Source of the DNA: Streptomyces abyssalis
GTDB taxonomy: Bacteria > Actinomycetota > Actinomycetes > Streptomycetales > Streptomycetaceae
Direction: 5' to 3'
Length of the DNA: 64,000 bases
Assembly (NCBI RefSeq): GCF_001751365.1
Contig: NZ_LJGT01000041.1
Coordinates: 1,419,045-1,483,044, forward strand
The position numbers and the translations under genes were made by a program. Positions 46,048-54,121 of the stretch are shown here, piece by piece. Every line of letters starts with the position of its first letter. The stretch's first letter is position 1. The notes under the pieces are model-generated. The model was not told where the DNA came from. It was given only the letters and a program-made list of their open reading frames with translations, and did no database searches.

Positions 46048-46929
46048 ATGAACCTGCACGAACTGCTCTCCTCGTGGCTCGTCCACCTCAAGGCCGAGCG
46101 GAAGTCTCCCGAGACCCTGAAGTCTTACAGCCGAGGCGTAGGCGCCTTCCTGGCCTGGTGTGAGGCGAACGGCGTAGCTCCGTCACTCGACCGGGTTTCG
46201 GTCAACGCATGGACTGCCTCGCTACTCGACTCGGGAGCGGAGCCGTCTACCGCCAGGGCCCGTCAACTGGCTGTACGCCGGTTCTCTTCCTGGCTGGCCG
46301 ACGAGGGAGAGATAGACACCGACCAGCTCGTCAGGCTGAGGCCGCCCAGGCTTGAGCACAAGATCACCCCTGAACTCTCCGAGGACCAGCTCGGGAATCT
46401 GATCAAGGCGTGTTCGGGGAAGCGTCTGGTCGACCGACGGGATGAGGCGATCATCCGGTTCATGATCGAGACCGGTGCGCGGGCCGGTGAGGTGGTCGCG
46501 ATGCGTACGGGTGACGCGGATCTGTCCGGTGGTGCCGTTCTCCGCAAGACGAAGTCGGCACGCGCGAGAACTGTCCCGTTCTCCCCGAAGACGGCTCAAG
46601 CGCTGGACCGGTACCTGCGACTGCGCAAGGGGCACCGGCTGGCGGACACCGACACGCTGTGGCTCGGCGCCCAGGGGCGTGGCCTGTCCTACGACGGGCT
46701 GTACTCGGCGTTGAAGGCTCGGGCCAAGGATGCCGGGATCGAGGACTTCCACCCGCACCTGTTGCGCCACACGGCGGCTGCCCGGTGGCTTGCTGCCGGT
46801 GGCTCCGAGGGCGGCCTCATGTCTGTGGCCGGTTGGACGCGCCGGGACATGCTGGACCGCTACACCCGTGCGTCATCGGAGAAGCGTGCGGCAGAGGAGG
46901 CCAGGCGGCTCGGACTCGGGGAGTTCTGA
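46048..46929 (+). CDS. Tyrosine site-specific integrase
   Basis: 293 residues, size of XerC/D-like phage integrases. The N-terminal SAM-like core-binding domain (SWLVHLKAERKSPETLKSYSRG) is followed by the catalytic domain with Arg in ETGARAGEVVAM, Lys in TKSARARTVPF, HLLRHTAAARW (HxxR), a Trp in SVAGWTRRD and the nucleophile Tyr in MLDRYTRASS. It is 118 bp inside the attL core, the usual place. TACCCT at 46034-46039 lies 8 nt before the ATG without a ribosome site. It presumably recombines the hrdB 3' end with the element's copy. Confidence 0.95.
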   Translation: MNLHELLSSWLVHLKAERKSPETLKSYSRGVGAFLAWCEANGVAPSLDRVSVNAWTASLLDSGAEPSTARARQLAVRRFSSWLADEGEIDTDQLVRLRPPRLEHKITPELSEDQLGNLIKACSGKRLVDRRDEAIIRFMIETGARAGEVVAMRTGDADLSGGAVLRKTKSARARTVPFSPKTAQALDRYLRLRKGHRLADTDTLWLGAQGRGLSYDGLYSALKARAKDAGIEDFHPHLLRHTAAARWLAAGGSEGGLMSVAGWTRRDMLDRYTRASSEKRAAEEARRLGLGEF

Positions 46930-46974
46930 CGGTGCGCTACGCTCGGTGAAGAGACACCGGCACGAAGATCCTTT

Positions 46975-46994
46975 TGACGGATAACCGTCATTTT
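46975..46994 (+). terminator. Rho-independent terminator after the integrase
   Basis: Stem TGACGG / CCGTCA with loop ATAA, followed by TTTT, 46 bp after the stop. The T-run is unusual for the host and fits the element's lower G+C. Confidence 0.7.
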
Positions 46995-47186
46995 GATCAC
47001 TCGGTGCCGCCGAACTTGTGGGGCGCCCCACGTTTTCAGTCTCCGGACCCTCGTTGAAATCGGGATGGTTACCCGAGGTCCGTCAACGTCATCACGCGTC
47101 CGTCCACGTCGGGGCGGCACCCGCGCAGAGCTGGCCACTGGATCGCGCGAATCGCCCAACTCCCTCTTTACGGAGTGTGATTCGCC

Positions 47187-47462
47187 GTGGATCTCTCTGA
47201 CATGACTCCGGCCCAGCGCCGCATGCGTGCCTCTCTGGCCGCCCACGAGATGTGGTCCAACTGCCCTGACCGTAGCGCCCGTACGGCCCGTGCCCGTGCC
47301 GCGTTCCTCGACCGGTTCGAGGACGAGGTCGACCCTGACCGCCAACTCTCTGCCGAAGAGCGCAAGTTGAGAGCCGGCAGTGCCATGAAGGCTCACTTCG
47401 CCCGCCTCTCTCTGTTGTCGTCGAGGGCGAGGGCCAAGCGCAAGGGCAGTCAGGCCAGTTGA
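47187..47462 (+). CDS. Small protein of actinobacterial phages/elements
   Basis: 91 residues from the GTG at 47187, MTPAQRRMRASLAAHEMWS near its start, Arg/Ala-rich and helical throughout (RSARTARARAAFLDRFEDEVDP, HFARLSLLSSRARAKRKG). I recall very similar proteins in streptomycete phages and integrative elements, function unknown. GGAG lies 11 nt before the start. The basic character would suit DNA or RNA binding. A palindrome GTGGGGCGCCCCAC sits upstream at 47018-47031. Confidence 0.7.
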   Translation: MDLSDMTPAQRRMRASLAAHEMWSNCPDRSARTARARAAFLDRFEDEVDPDRQLSAEERKLRAGSAMKAHFARLSLLSSRARAKRKGSQAS

Positions 47463-47844
47463 GCGCACTGTGCCTACACCGAGGGAACTCCCAGCGCCCG
47501 TCAGATGTTCGGGACCGAAAATTTCAGCGGGCAGATCAATTCTTGGGGCGCCCCAACCTTCACAAGATCGCCCGGTGGCGCGACCCGGATCGCCAAGAAC
47601 GATCTTGCCAATTACGGGCGCCCGCGTTTTTCGGTTAGCGCCCAGGACATCTTCGGCAAGGAGAACTTCTTCTTCGACCAGATGGACCACCACGCCGGGC
47701 CTGAGCATGGGGGTTTCGGGGGCTCTGACAACTCACGGTGCCCGGTATGTGTATCTCTAGGCGCGCAGATCTCCGTGGGTCTTCCAGGTCGTGTTGAAGT
47801 ATGGCTCGCAGCTCAATCGACGAGAGCTGTGAGGAGCACCCGGA
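47463..47844 (+). other. Palindrome-rich intergenic region before the Xis-like gene
   Basis: No convincing gene. TTGGGGCGCCCCAA (47543-47556) is a perfect palindrome sharing its GGGGCGCCCC core with 47018-47031. At 47561-47606 CACAAGATCGCC...CGATCTT forms a stem whose framework recurs at 54249-54290. An overlapping 162-codon frame shows no family features. The control region for the xis/ATPase genes is likely here. Confidence 0.5.
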
Positions 47845-48039
47845 ATGAAGCAAGTCCTTTTGCCCGACGTGATGACCGCCGACGAGTTGGCCGCCTATCT
47901 CCGTATGTCCGTGGAGACGGTCCAGAGGTGGGCGCGGTACGGGTACGGTCCGCCGCATGTCCGCTGTGGACGGTCGCTGCGTTGGCGGCGTGAAGACGTG
48001 GAGACCTGGATCTCTAGTGGAGGCGACCAGGCGGCATAG
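47845..48039 (+). CDS. Excisionase-like helix-turn-helix protein
   Basis: 64 residues. MTADELAAYLRMSVETVQRWARYGYGPPHVR is a typical winged-helix/HTH_17 DNA-binding motif of Xis and phage control proteins, followed by RWRREDVETWI. GAGGAG lies 8 nt before the ATG. The position between integrase and replication ATPase is typical for recombination directionality factors in actinobacterial elements, but a transcription-regulator role cannot be excluded. Confidence 0.85.
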   Translation: MKQVLLPDVMTADELAAYLRMSVETVQRWARYGYGPPHVRCGRSLRWRREDVETWISSGGDQAA

Positions 48040-48116
48040 CCAGAACCCATTAGGCCGACCGGTCGTTGCTTCCCGCGCGGCGACGGCCGGTCTTCTGGGA
48101 AGGAAGACAACACGAT

Positions 48117-49418
48117 ATGGACGGCAACTACAGCGCCCCCTCCGGGAAGATCGGAGAGGGCGCCCAAGAAACACACCTGAATAACTCAAACGGTACCACC
48201 GAGGATGCCGCTGCGGCGCTGACCGAATTGCTGGTCCTCCTGCCCCAGGAGAATTCCAAGCAGCGCATCGACAGAATCAAGGAACTCTTCGCAGTCCTGC
48301 CCAAGGAACTGCAACACGAGCTGTACCGCACCCGCCCCAAGATGGGTGAGTGGAGCAGTGCCATCTCCATTGCCCGCAAGGCCGTGGCTGAGGCACAGGC
48401 AGAGCGTGAGGCACAGGAAGAGGCGGAGAGGGAGGCGCGTGACCGCCTCGGCTTGCACCGCATAGTGCCCGGGGACGCCTTCGTACTCGATGTACCCACC
48501 CATGTGCCCGCCCTGTGGGGGGCCGGCCAGGAGGTGCTGTGGGCCGAGGGCGAGGCGTTGATGGTCTGCGGCTCACCAGGCGTCGGCAAGACCACCCTCA
48601 TCGGTCAGGTCGTGCGCGCACTCATCGGCCTGGGCGACGGCAACGTACTCGGGTATCCCGTGCAGCCCGCCGAGGGCAAGGTGCTGTACCTCGCCATGGA
48701 CCGGCCGAGTCAGATCAGGCGCTCACTGCACAGACAGTTCACCGAGGACGAACGCAAGGCGCTTGAGGAACGGCTGATCTTCATGCCCGGCCCGCCACCC
48801 ATGGACCTCGCCAAGCACCCCGACCTGCTGGCCGACCTGTGCGAAGAGGTGGGCGCCTCACACGTCGTACTCGACTCGCTCAAGGACGCGGCCATAGGGC
48901 TCACCGAGGACGAGACGGCCGCCGCCTACAACCGTGCCCGGCAGACAGCCCTCACCCGAGGCGTGCAGGTACTGGAGTCGCACCACCAGACCAAGCACGG
49001 CACCACCGGAGGTAAGCCCGACAAGCTGGAGAACGTCTACGGATCGACATGGCTCACGGCCGGAGTCGGTTCCGTCGCGCTGCTGGTCGGTGAGGCGGGC
49101 GATCCCGTCGTCCAGTTCAGGCACCTCAAGCAGCCAGCCGAAACCGTGGGCCCCTTCACCGTGCAACACGACCACGACACTGGTCGCTCATGGGTCGAGG
49201 ACCAGGTGGACATTCCCTCGCTGGCCGCCGCCCGAGGCACGGGTGGACTCACCGCACTGGACCTCGCACGAGTGCTGCACGGTAGGGACCCCACAGCGGC
49301 GGAGCGTGAGCGCGCACGTCGGAAGCTGGACAAGCTCGCGCGGGACGGGGTGCTGAGTAAGCGGGACGGGGACACGTCGGCGGGGCGGCCAGACACGTAT
49401 CACAGGGGGGTGCTGTAG
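48117..49418 (+). CDS. RepA/KaiC-like AAA ATPase (probable replication protein)
   Basis: 433 residues. An acidic/coiled-coil N-terminus (AEAQAEREAQEEAEREARD) precedes the RecA-fold ATPase: Walker A CGSPGVGKTTLIGQV near residue 160, Walker B SHVVLDSLKDAA near 255, and LESHHQTKHGTTG as sensor loop. The C-terminus looks like a small winged helix (GGLTALDLARVLHGRDPT, RKLDKLARDGVL). Such RepA/DnaB-like hexameric ATPases drive plasmid and satellite replication. It is followed directly by six CCCTCACG repeats, which supports an initiator/helicase role. The whole gene is intact. Confidence 0.85.
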   Translation: MDGNYSAPSGKIGEGAQETHLNNSNGTTEDAAAALTELLVLLPQENSKQRIDRIKELFAVLPKELQHELYRTRPKMGEWSSAISIARKAVAEAQAEREAQEEAEREARDRLGLHRIVPGDAFVLDVPTHVPALWGAGQEVLWAEGEALMVCGSPGVGKTTLIGQVVRALIGLGDGNVLGYPVQPAEGKVLYLAMDRPSQIRRSLHRQFTEDERKALEERLIFMPGPPPMDLAKHPDLLADLCEEVGASHVVLDSLKDAAIGLTEDETAAAYNRARQTALTRGVQVLESHHQTKHGTTGGKPDKLENVYGSTWLTAGVGSVALLVGEAGDPVVQFRHLKQPAETVGPFTVQHDHDTGRSWVEDQVDIPSLAAARGTGGLTALDLARVLHGRDPTAAERERARRKLDKLARDGVLSKRDGDTSAGRPDTYHRGVL

Positions 49419-49430
49419 CCCGTGGTTACA

Positions 49431-49604
49431 CCCTCACGCACCCCTCACGCTTGGGGCATTTCGGACTCTTGCGAGGCACCCCTTTACGACCCTCACGCCC
49501 AGAGGAATAACCGCAGGTCAGAACCCCTCACGGCAACCCCCACGACCCTCACGCCCACTCGACCGGCTACCCCTCACGAAACCCAAGGGGCCTGTAAGGC
49601 CCCT
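49431..49604 (+). repeat. Iteron-like array, six CCCTCACG plus a hairpin (candidate origin)
   Basis: Exact CCCTCACG copies start at 49431, 49442, 49490, 49525, 49546 and 49571, all on one strand. Near-matches occur at 49480-49488 and 49538-49544. A perfect hairpin AGGGGCC-TGTAA-GGCCCCT follows at 49586-49604, then A+T-richer DNA. Position immediately after a RepA-like gene fits an iteron origin; no replication evidence is available. Confidence 0.65.
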
Positions 49605-49647
49605 GGGGTGAGTAGCTCAGGAATTGATCAAGAAGGGAAGACCGAAT

Positions 49648-49827
49648 ATGAATCACAACAGGAAGCTGGGCGAAGGACACGACTCTCTGGTCGATCATGA
49701 CCCGCTGGTCGAATCTCCATCGCTCCCCGATCCTCTGCCGTACTTCGGGGCCGAGCCACTGGGCGATGGTTTCGACGCCCAGGCTCGCGCTTCGCGCTCG
49801 CTCCACCCCGATATGTGTGGTGGTTGA
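49648..49827 (+). CDS. Hypothetical 59-residue acidic protein
   Basis: Begins MNHNRKLGEGHDSLVDHDPL and ends HPDMCGG, with AAGGGAAG before the ATG. Pro- and Asp-rich with no recognisable domain. It overlaps the next gene's preferred start by a few codons, like other gene borders in this element. Moderate support only. Confidence 0.45.
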   Translation: MNHNRKLGEGHDSLVDHDPLVESPSLPDPLPYFGAEPLGDGFDAQARASRSLHPDMCGG

Positions 49828-50122
49828 CGTGGCACGGAGATCACTCAGTGGTGCGGTGGATGCATTGCAAGCTGAAATACACGGGCTGGCCGAGGCGATC
49901 GACACGCTGAGCGGACTCGTGTACGCCCTTCTCCCGCCCTCGGACCGTAGACCCGGGGTTCTGGCTCATACCGAGACACGTTCGGCTGGTGCAGCGCCAC
50001 ACGGCACACCCTGTCCCGAGTGTCATGCGGGGATAGGCAAGCCGTGCCGTTCTCTCCGAGGTGACCCCCTTGATGTGAGCCACGGTGCACGACGAATGGG
50101 AGGTGCCTCATGCCGTGGATGA
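49817..50122 (+). CDS. Small zinc-finger-like phage protein
   Basis: About 101 residues from the GTG at 49817 (a later GTG at 49829 is also possible). An N-terminal helix (LSGAVDALQAEIHGLAEAIDTL) is followed by the putative zinc site CPECHAGIGKPCRSLRG with a His in DVSHGARR. The CPxC...PC...H layout is common in small proteins of actinobacterial phages. Function unknown. Its stop overlaps the next gene's start region (ATG at 50110). Confidence 0.6.
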   Translation: MVVDVARRSLSGAVDALQAEIHGLAEAIDTLSGLVYALLPPSDRRPGVLAHTETRSAGAAPHGTPCPECHAGIGKPCRSLRGDPLDVSHGARRMGGASCRG

Positions 50123-50358
50123 TCTTCAGGGGAATCTGCCGTCACTGTGACGCGTTCGCCTCGGCCAACCGCGAGCCCGGAGATGAAAGCCTCGCCGCCG
50201 AATGCAATCACCGTCGTGGCTGCCGGTGGGCCGAACGCTGGATAGATCAAGACGTTGGCGAAGAGATTGTCACCGTCCCGCCCACGCCGAACAGACCGGG
50301 GGGTGGGGTAGTGGTGCACCGTCGTGCCGATGTCGAGGACTCTATGCATTCCGAGTAG
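50110..50358 (+). CDS. Hypothetical 82-residue Cys/Trp-containing protein
   Basis: MPWMIFRGICRHCDAFAS opens the protein; the pairs CRHC and later NHRRGCRW suggest a small zinc site. GGGAGGT stands 4-5 nt before the ATG, better than for the preceding genes. It overlaps the preceding stop by 13 nt, so translation is probably coupled. No recognised family. Confidence 0.6.
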   Translation: MPWMIFRGICRHCDAFASANREPGDESLAAECNHRRGCRWAERWIDQDVGEEIVTVPPTPNRPGGGVVVHRRADVEDSMHSE

Positions 50359-50794
50359 ATGCCCGTAGAATGTGGAACATAACTTCATAAGCATGGAGGC
50401 ATCGCACTTTTCATGTGTAGCCCGATGCGCACATTGCCCGCTTTCAAGGTGGGCGATCCTCCTTATCTCGCATCCACCTTCCAGGATTGTAATGATCTTG
50501 GTGAGGACCGGGCGGGCAATGTGTCGGGGCACACACAAAGGCGATGTCATTCCATCGAAGTGAAGTACAAGCCGTCGAACGGGCGAGCCTGGGTGAGTGT
50601 AGACCTGCGAGAGGTTAGGGGCTAGAGCCTCCCTTGTGGGGGAGCACAAGTATCTCCCGCTCTAGTAGGACGCCGGTGCTGAGAGTCGAGCCATAGCTCC
50701 TCCCGCATCTGGATTGGGGACAGCCATCCCCCTCATCAAACACGTCTGAGTACAGCCCAGTTGAGGTGTGCTCTATTCGAAAGTAGGTATTGCC
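50359..50794 (+). other. 436-bp region before the capsid gene
   Basis: One possible 70-codon frame (50413-50625, starting MCSPMRTLPAFKVGD) is too weak to call. TAGAAT near 50365 and a GGGGA/TCCCC hairpin near 50717-50732 are visible, and the composition is less G+C-rich than the host. The capsid promoter is probably in this stretch. Confidence 0.4.
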
Positions 50795-52204
50795 ATGACT
50801 CGAAGCAAGCGATGGCAGCAGTTCGAGGACGGAGACGAGTTCGAGTTCGCACTCACCGCACTCCGCTCCGCTGGTCACTGTGAAGAGGTACTTCACACAC
50901 TTCATGAGAGTGCGGGTCCGCGCGAGCTAGACGAACGCGAGCAGCAGCTCTGGGATGCGGTGAAGGAACGCGGCGAGCGGTTCCAGCGTGCCGAGATCGC
51001 AGCCGCGAGGGGCTACGTCGACGGGCCCTCGGGCATCGGTCACCGCACAGCCAACGAGGTGCGCAGTGCAGCTCTCCGCCACATGGATCACCACGTGAAC
51101 ACCGGGGCTCTCTCACCCGAGGGTGCGGAGATCATCGATGGTGTCATGGGTTCGGGCTCGTACATGGAGCGCACCATGTCCCAGAGGTGGGCGATGGCGA
51201 CGGGCAACCCGGCGTACGAGTCGGCGTTCGCCAAGATCCTGATCAATCCCCAGCGCGGGCACATGCTCTGGACTCCGGCCGAGCAGCGTGCGGTGCAGAT
51301 CGTGCACGAGGTCAGGGCCGCCATGTCACTGGGCGCCGGCACCGGTGCAGAGTTGGTACCTCTCACTCTGGACCCGACGATCCTGCTCACCAACGCGGGT
51401 ACTGCGAACAGCCTTCGCAAGGTGAGCCGCGTTGTCCAGACCTCAAGTGGTCAGTGGAAGGGCGTCAGTTCGTCTGGTGCCACGAGTGAATGGCTGGCCG
51501 AAGCGACCGAGGCTGCCGACGGTTCGCCTCCCCTCGACGACATCCCGATCCCCGTGTGGAAGGCGGCCGTCGACGTGGTGTGGTCTTACGAGATCGAGCA
51601 GGATTCGGCCGGTGACTTCCTGAAGCAGGTTCGTACGGTGTCGCAGGATGCGGTCGACAACATGACAGCTCTCGCTTACACCACCGGCACTGGTACTGCG
51701 CAGCCGAAGGGCTTCGTCACTGCACTGGCCGGTACCACGAGTGAGATCAACACGACTGGTACCGAGGCGATGGTGGCAACGGATCCGTTCGCTCTTCAGA
51801 ATGCGCTGGGCGCACGGTTCTCCGCGAACGCGTCGTTCCAGTCTCACATCGGTACGGCCAACGCACTGCGTGCATTCGAGACCAGCAACGGTGCACTGTA
51901 CTGGCCGGAGTTGCGGAACAATCCGCCTGCCCTGGCGGGCAAGCCGTGGCACGAGAACTCGCACATGAAGAGTTCGACTGCGGTCAACCCGGCAGTGACT
52001 GCGAACAACTACGTGCTCGCGTACGGGGACTGGAAGCACTTCGTGATCGTGGATCAGATCGGTGCTCTCTTCGAGATCATCCCTGGTCTTGGTGCGAACC
52101 GGCGTCCCACCGCACAGCGGCACGGATTCCTCACGTTCCGGACCGGGTCGGATGTCACCATGAAGGAAGCGTTCAGGCTGCTCGACATTCCGACGACCGC
52201 CTGA
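50795..52204 (+). CDS. HK97-fold phage major capsid protein
   Basis: 469 residues from the ATG at 50795. Residues ~1-135 are helical and charged like the scaffolding delta domain of HK97-type capsid precursors. The capsid fold follows: LVPLTLDPTILLTNAG, SEWLAEATEAADGSPPLDDI, VWSYEIEQDSAGDFL, the P-loop-like TGTGTAQPKGFVTAL, NALGARFSANASFQSHIGTAN and a C-terminal DWKHFVIVDQIGALFEIIPG. It is full length, with no stop or frameshift. An encapsulin is less likely because of the N-terminal domain and surrounding integrase. No portal, protease or terminase gene adjoins, so the mature particle must borrow those functions or assemble differently. Confidence 0.92.
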   Translation: MTRSKRWQQFEDGDEFEFALTALRSAGHCEEVLHTLHESAGPRELDEREQQLWDAVKERGERFQRAEIAAARGYVDGPSGIGHRTANEVRSAALRHMDHHVNTGALSPEGAEIIDGVMGSGSYMERTMSQRWAMATGNPAYESAFAKILINPQRGHMLWTPAEQRAVQIVHEVRAAMSLGAGTGAELVPLTLDPTILLTNAGTANSLRKVSRVVQTSSGQWKGVSSSGATSEWLAEATEAADGSPPLDDIPIPVWKAAVDVVWSYEIEQDSAGDFLKQVRTVSQDAVDNMTALAYTTGTGTAQPKGFVTALAGTTSEINTTGTEAMVATDPFALQNALGARFSANASFQSHIGTANALRAFETSNGALYWPELRNNPPALAGKPWHENSHMKSSTAVNPAVTANNYVLAYGDWKHFVIVDQIGALFEIIPGLGANRRPTAQRHGFLTFRTGSDVTMKEAFRLLDIPTTA

Positions 52205-52219
52205 GAGTGGGGAGTTGAC

Positions 52220-52492
52220 ATGGCTATCACCCTCACTGAAACCGCAACCATCGTGGCCGCCCCTCACAACAGGACGGTAAGCCAGACGGTCACTGTTGAT
52301 CTGCATGGTGATGACGTGATCACCTGGGGATTCAAGTTCGACCCGAAGACCCCGGGCGACCACCAATTGCTGGTGAACAGCTACCCCGATGGGCTCGGGA
52401 ATTGGGTCTTCGATCTGCGTCGAGATCCGTCGGTGAACTACGCGGTCACGGTGTACGTGATCACGGATGGGCAGCCCTCTCGCAAGAGGTAG
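52220..52492 (+). CDS. Hypothetical 90-residue beta-rich protein paired with the capsid gene
   Basis: MAITLTETATIVAAPHNRTV opens the protein; strands alternate with turns (VDLHGDDVITWGFKF, LGNWVFDLRRDPSVNYAVTVYVIT). It starts 15 bp after the capsid stop and ends before a hairpin, so the two form a transcription unit. Size, beta character and position suggest a head decoration or head-tail joining protein, but I do not recognise the family. Codon use resembles the capsid gene. Confidence 0.65.
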   Translation: MAITLTETATIVAAPHNRTVSQTVTVDLHGDDVITWGFKFDPKTPGDHQLLVNSYPDGLGNWVFDLRRDPSVNYAVTVYVITDGQPSRKR

Positions 52493-52505
52493 TATCCGAA
52501 TGCAA

Positions 52506-52554
52506 GAAGAGCATCACCCTGGCGTTTACTCATGGCGTCGGGGCGGTGCTCTTC
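52506..52554 (+). terminator. Terminator after the capsid operon
   Basis: GAAGAGC (52506-52512) pairs with GCTCTTC (52548-52554); pairing can continue inward with one mismatch through ATCACC/GGCGGT. TCATTTCG follows. Confidence 0.65.
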
Positions 52555-53078
52555 TCATTTCGTAGGAGCAGCGAAATTCTCCCGAAGATGATCTTGGATA
52601 GTAGGAGCCACGTGACACACAGGTAAATGATCATGGGGTACATGAGTGGCGCTCAAGGTGTAGTGCGTGGTCGAGTAGCGGTAAACACCCATGCCTGGTT
52701 GAGTCGTAGTACACCATGGATGCGCACGCAAATGATCATGGATAGTGGAGGGGCGCCCAACCTGGCCAAAGGGGAGGGTGATAGGCCCCCATGACCTGGG
52801 GGTGCGTGCATATAGGGGCAGGGGTAAGCACCTATATAGGGGGTTTCAAATACCCCCTTCAATGCCCTCGATGCACTATATAGGTCAGCACACTATTACA
52901 CATTACCCAATGCTGTGTACTAGCAACACCTAACTAATACACATTACGCAATACACATATAACCAGTACAGCAATACACAATGCACATGAAGTAATGTAC
53001 TAGTACATGTATATACTCACACCACATGTATACACTACACATGTGTATAGATATACTCAATGCATAATACAATATATG
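52555..53078. other. A+T-rich non-coding stretch
   Basis: No credible gene. AAATGATCATGG occurs at both 52624 and 52731, and ATGATCTTGGATAGT / ATGATCATGGATAGT repeat near 52588 and 52732. From about 52840 to 53078 the DNA is dominated by A and T, with many ACACATTAC, ATACACAT and TGTACTAGTACA-like words, extraordinary for a streptomycete. It leads straight into the 12-bp array. Confidence 0.7.
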
Positions 53079-53472
53079 TAATGGATTGTTTAAGGAATCC
53101 CTTATCGCATATGTAAGGAATCCATTAACAGATCTCTTAAACAATCCATTAAGGAATCCGTTAATGGATTCCTTAAACAATCCATTAAACGATCCCTTAA
53201 GAGATCTGTTAAGGAATCCGTTAAGGAGTCCATCTAAGGAATCCATTAAAGGATCCCTTGAGGTACCTGCACCTACCCCCTTGATGGCTCCTTAACAGAT
53301 CTCTTAAGAGATCCCATGGAGACTCCCGGTAAGGGATCCCTTCTGAGACTCCTGCGAGGGCCCCTTGGAGACATCAGCAAGAGATCCCTTAGAGACTCCC
53401 GAAGGGGATCCCCTTGGTGCCGCAAGGGATCCTTTTGAGACTCCTCAACGTTCCCTTGCAAGGGTTCCCTTC
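53079..53472. repeat. 12-bp-periodic self-complementary array, ~31 units
   Basis: Units align with strict 12-bp spacing and a few 1-bp slips: TAAGGAATCCCT, TAAGGAATCCAT, TAAACAATCCAT, TAAGAGATCTGT, TAAAGGATCCCT, TAAGGGATCCCT, TAGAGACTCCCG, AAGGGGATCCCC. The consensus TAAGGGATCCCT tandem array is its own reverse complement, so both strands look alike. Left units are A+T-rich; right units become G+C-rich. All six frames give tetrapeptide repeats, which argues for a DNA or RNA structure rather than a gene. Confidence 0.85.
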
Positions 53473-53905
53473 AAAGCGTGGTGCATGTTCATCGAGGGTG
53501 GGGCCGGGTCCCGCGACGGAAGATTTTCACGCCCCACGACCCCGCTCTTCCTTCTCTTCTCTCTCTTGAGAAAAATCTCGCGGATTTCTCGAATATCTCA
53601 GAACTTGGAACACCCTCCCATAGGCACACACGTAGAGAGTCTTTCAGGCTGGCTGGCGGTCAGTGGGAGTCGTTCAGGTGCGCGGCTGAGGCTCCGGTAC
53701 GGGCTGGTGCCGTTTTCCTCCGAACTGGGCGCAGTTCGCGTTGGGCTATCCTGATCCGAACTGGTTTAGGGGGTAGGGGGTCCCCCCGATTTCGAGTTCT
53801 CACGCGTCGTCTAGCGAATTCGAGGCTCGTCAGCCAGCTCAGCAAGATCAAAAGTACGTAGGGGGTCCCCCACCCCCACCAAACGCGTAGCTGAGGAGCA
53901 CGCCA
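53473..53905 (+). other. Leader region with two GGGGGTCCCCC palindromes
   Basis: 433 bp with no supported gene. GGGGGTCCCCC occurs at 53777-53787 and 53861-53871. TTGAGA near 53565 and TATCCT at 53744-53749 are possible promoter pieces but do not form a clear pair. It precedes the small-gene pair at 53906. Confidence 0.45.
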
Positions 53906-54121
53906 ATGAGAAGTCTTACGGATTTCGTCCTGGACGAATGGATCGCCGCTCCGGCTATGGCCACGGACATCGACATCAGGCGGGGCTGGGACCTATGGGT
54001 TGAGGCCCGTGCCGCCTGGGGTGAGGAGCGAGGGATAACGCCCTCCAAGTTCGTGGAGGAGTGTGAGCTTCGGCGGACCTTGATGGCCTACGGGCTGCCC
54101 TACTGGGCCATGGCGGTATGA
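53906..54121 (+). CDS. Small element protein, 71 residues
   Basis: MRSLTDFVLDEWIAAPAMAT, then a Trp-rich helical region (GWDLWVEARAAWGEE) and PSKFVEECELRRTLMAYGLPYW. GAGGAG lies 7 nt before the ATG. The stop TGA overlaps the next ATG as ATGA, showing translational coupling. No recognised family; size and charge suggest a regulator or adaptor. Confidence 0.7.
   Translation: MRSLTDFVLDEWIAAPAMATDIDIRRGWDLWVEARAAWGEERGITPSKFVEECELRRTLMAYGLPYWAMAV

Noticed and set aside
47505..47993. 162-codon gene before the Xis-like gene
   Set aside because: It spans palindromes and the xis start, with no family features or ribosome site.
49422..49700. 92-codon gene across the iterons
   Set aside because: Reads through repeats and hairpin; low-complexity Thr/Pro product without support.
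50795..52204. Encapsulin nanocompartment
   Set aside because: The N-terminal delta-like domain and phage-element context favour a viral capsid; no cargo enzyme gene adjoins.
52944..53461. Repeat-containing proteins encoded by the 12-bp array (frames on both strands)
   Set aside because: A 12-bp period gives tetrapeptide repeats in every frame of both strands; no ribosome site or domain supports any of them.
53079..53472. CRISPR array
   Set aside because: Units are contiguous 12-mers with no spacers and no cas genes nearby.
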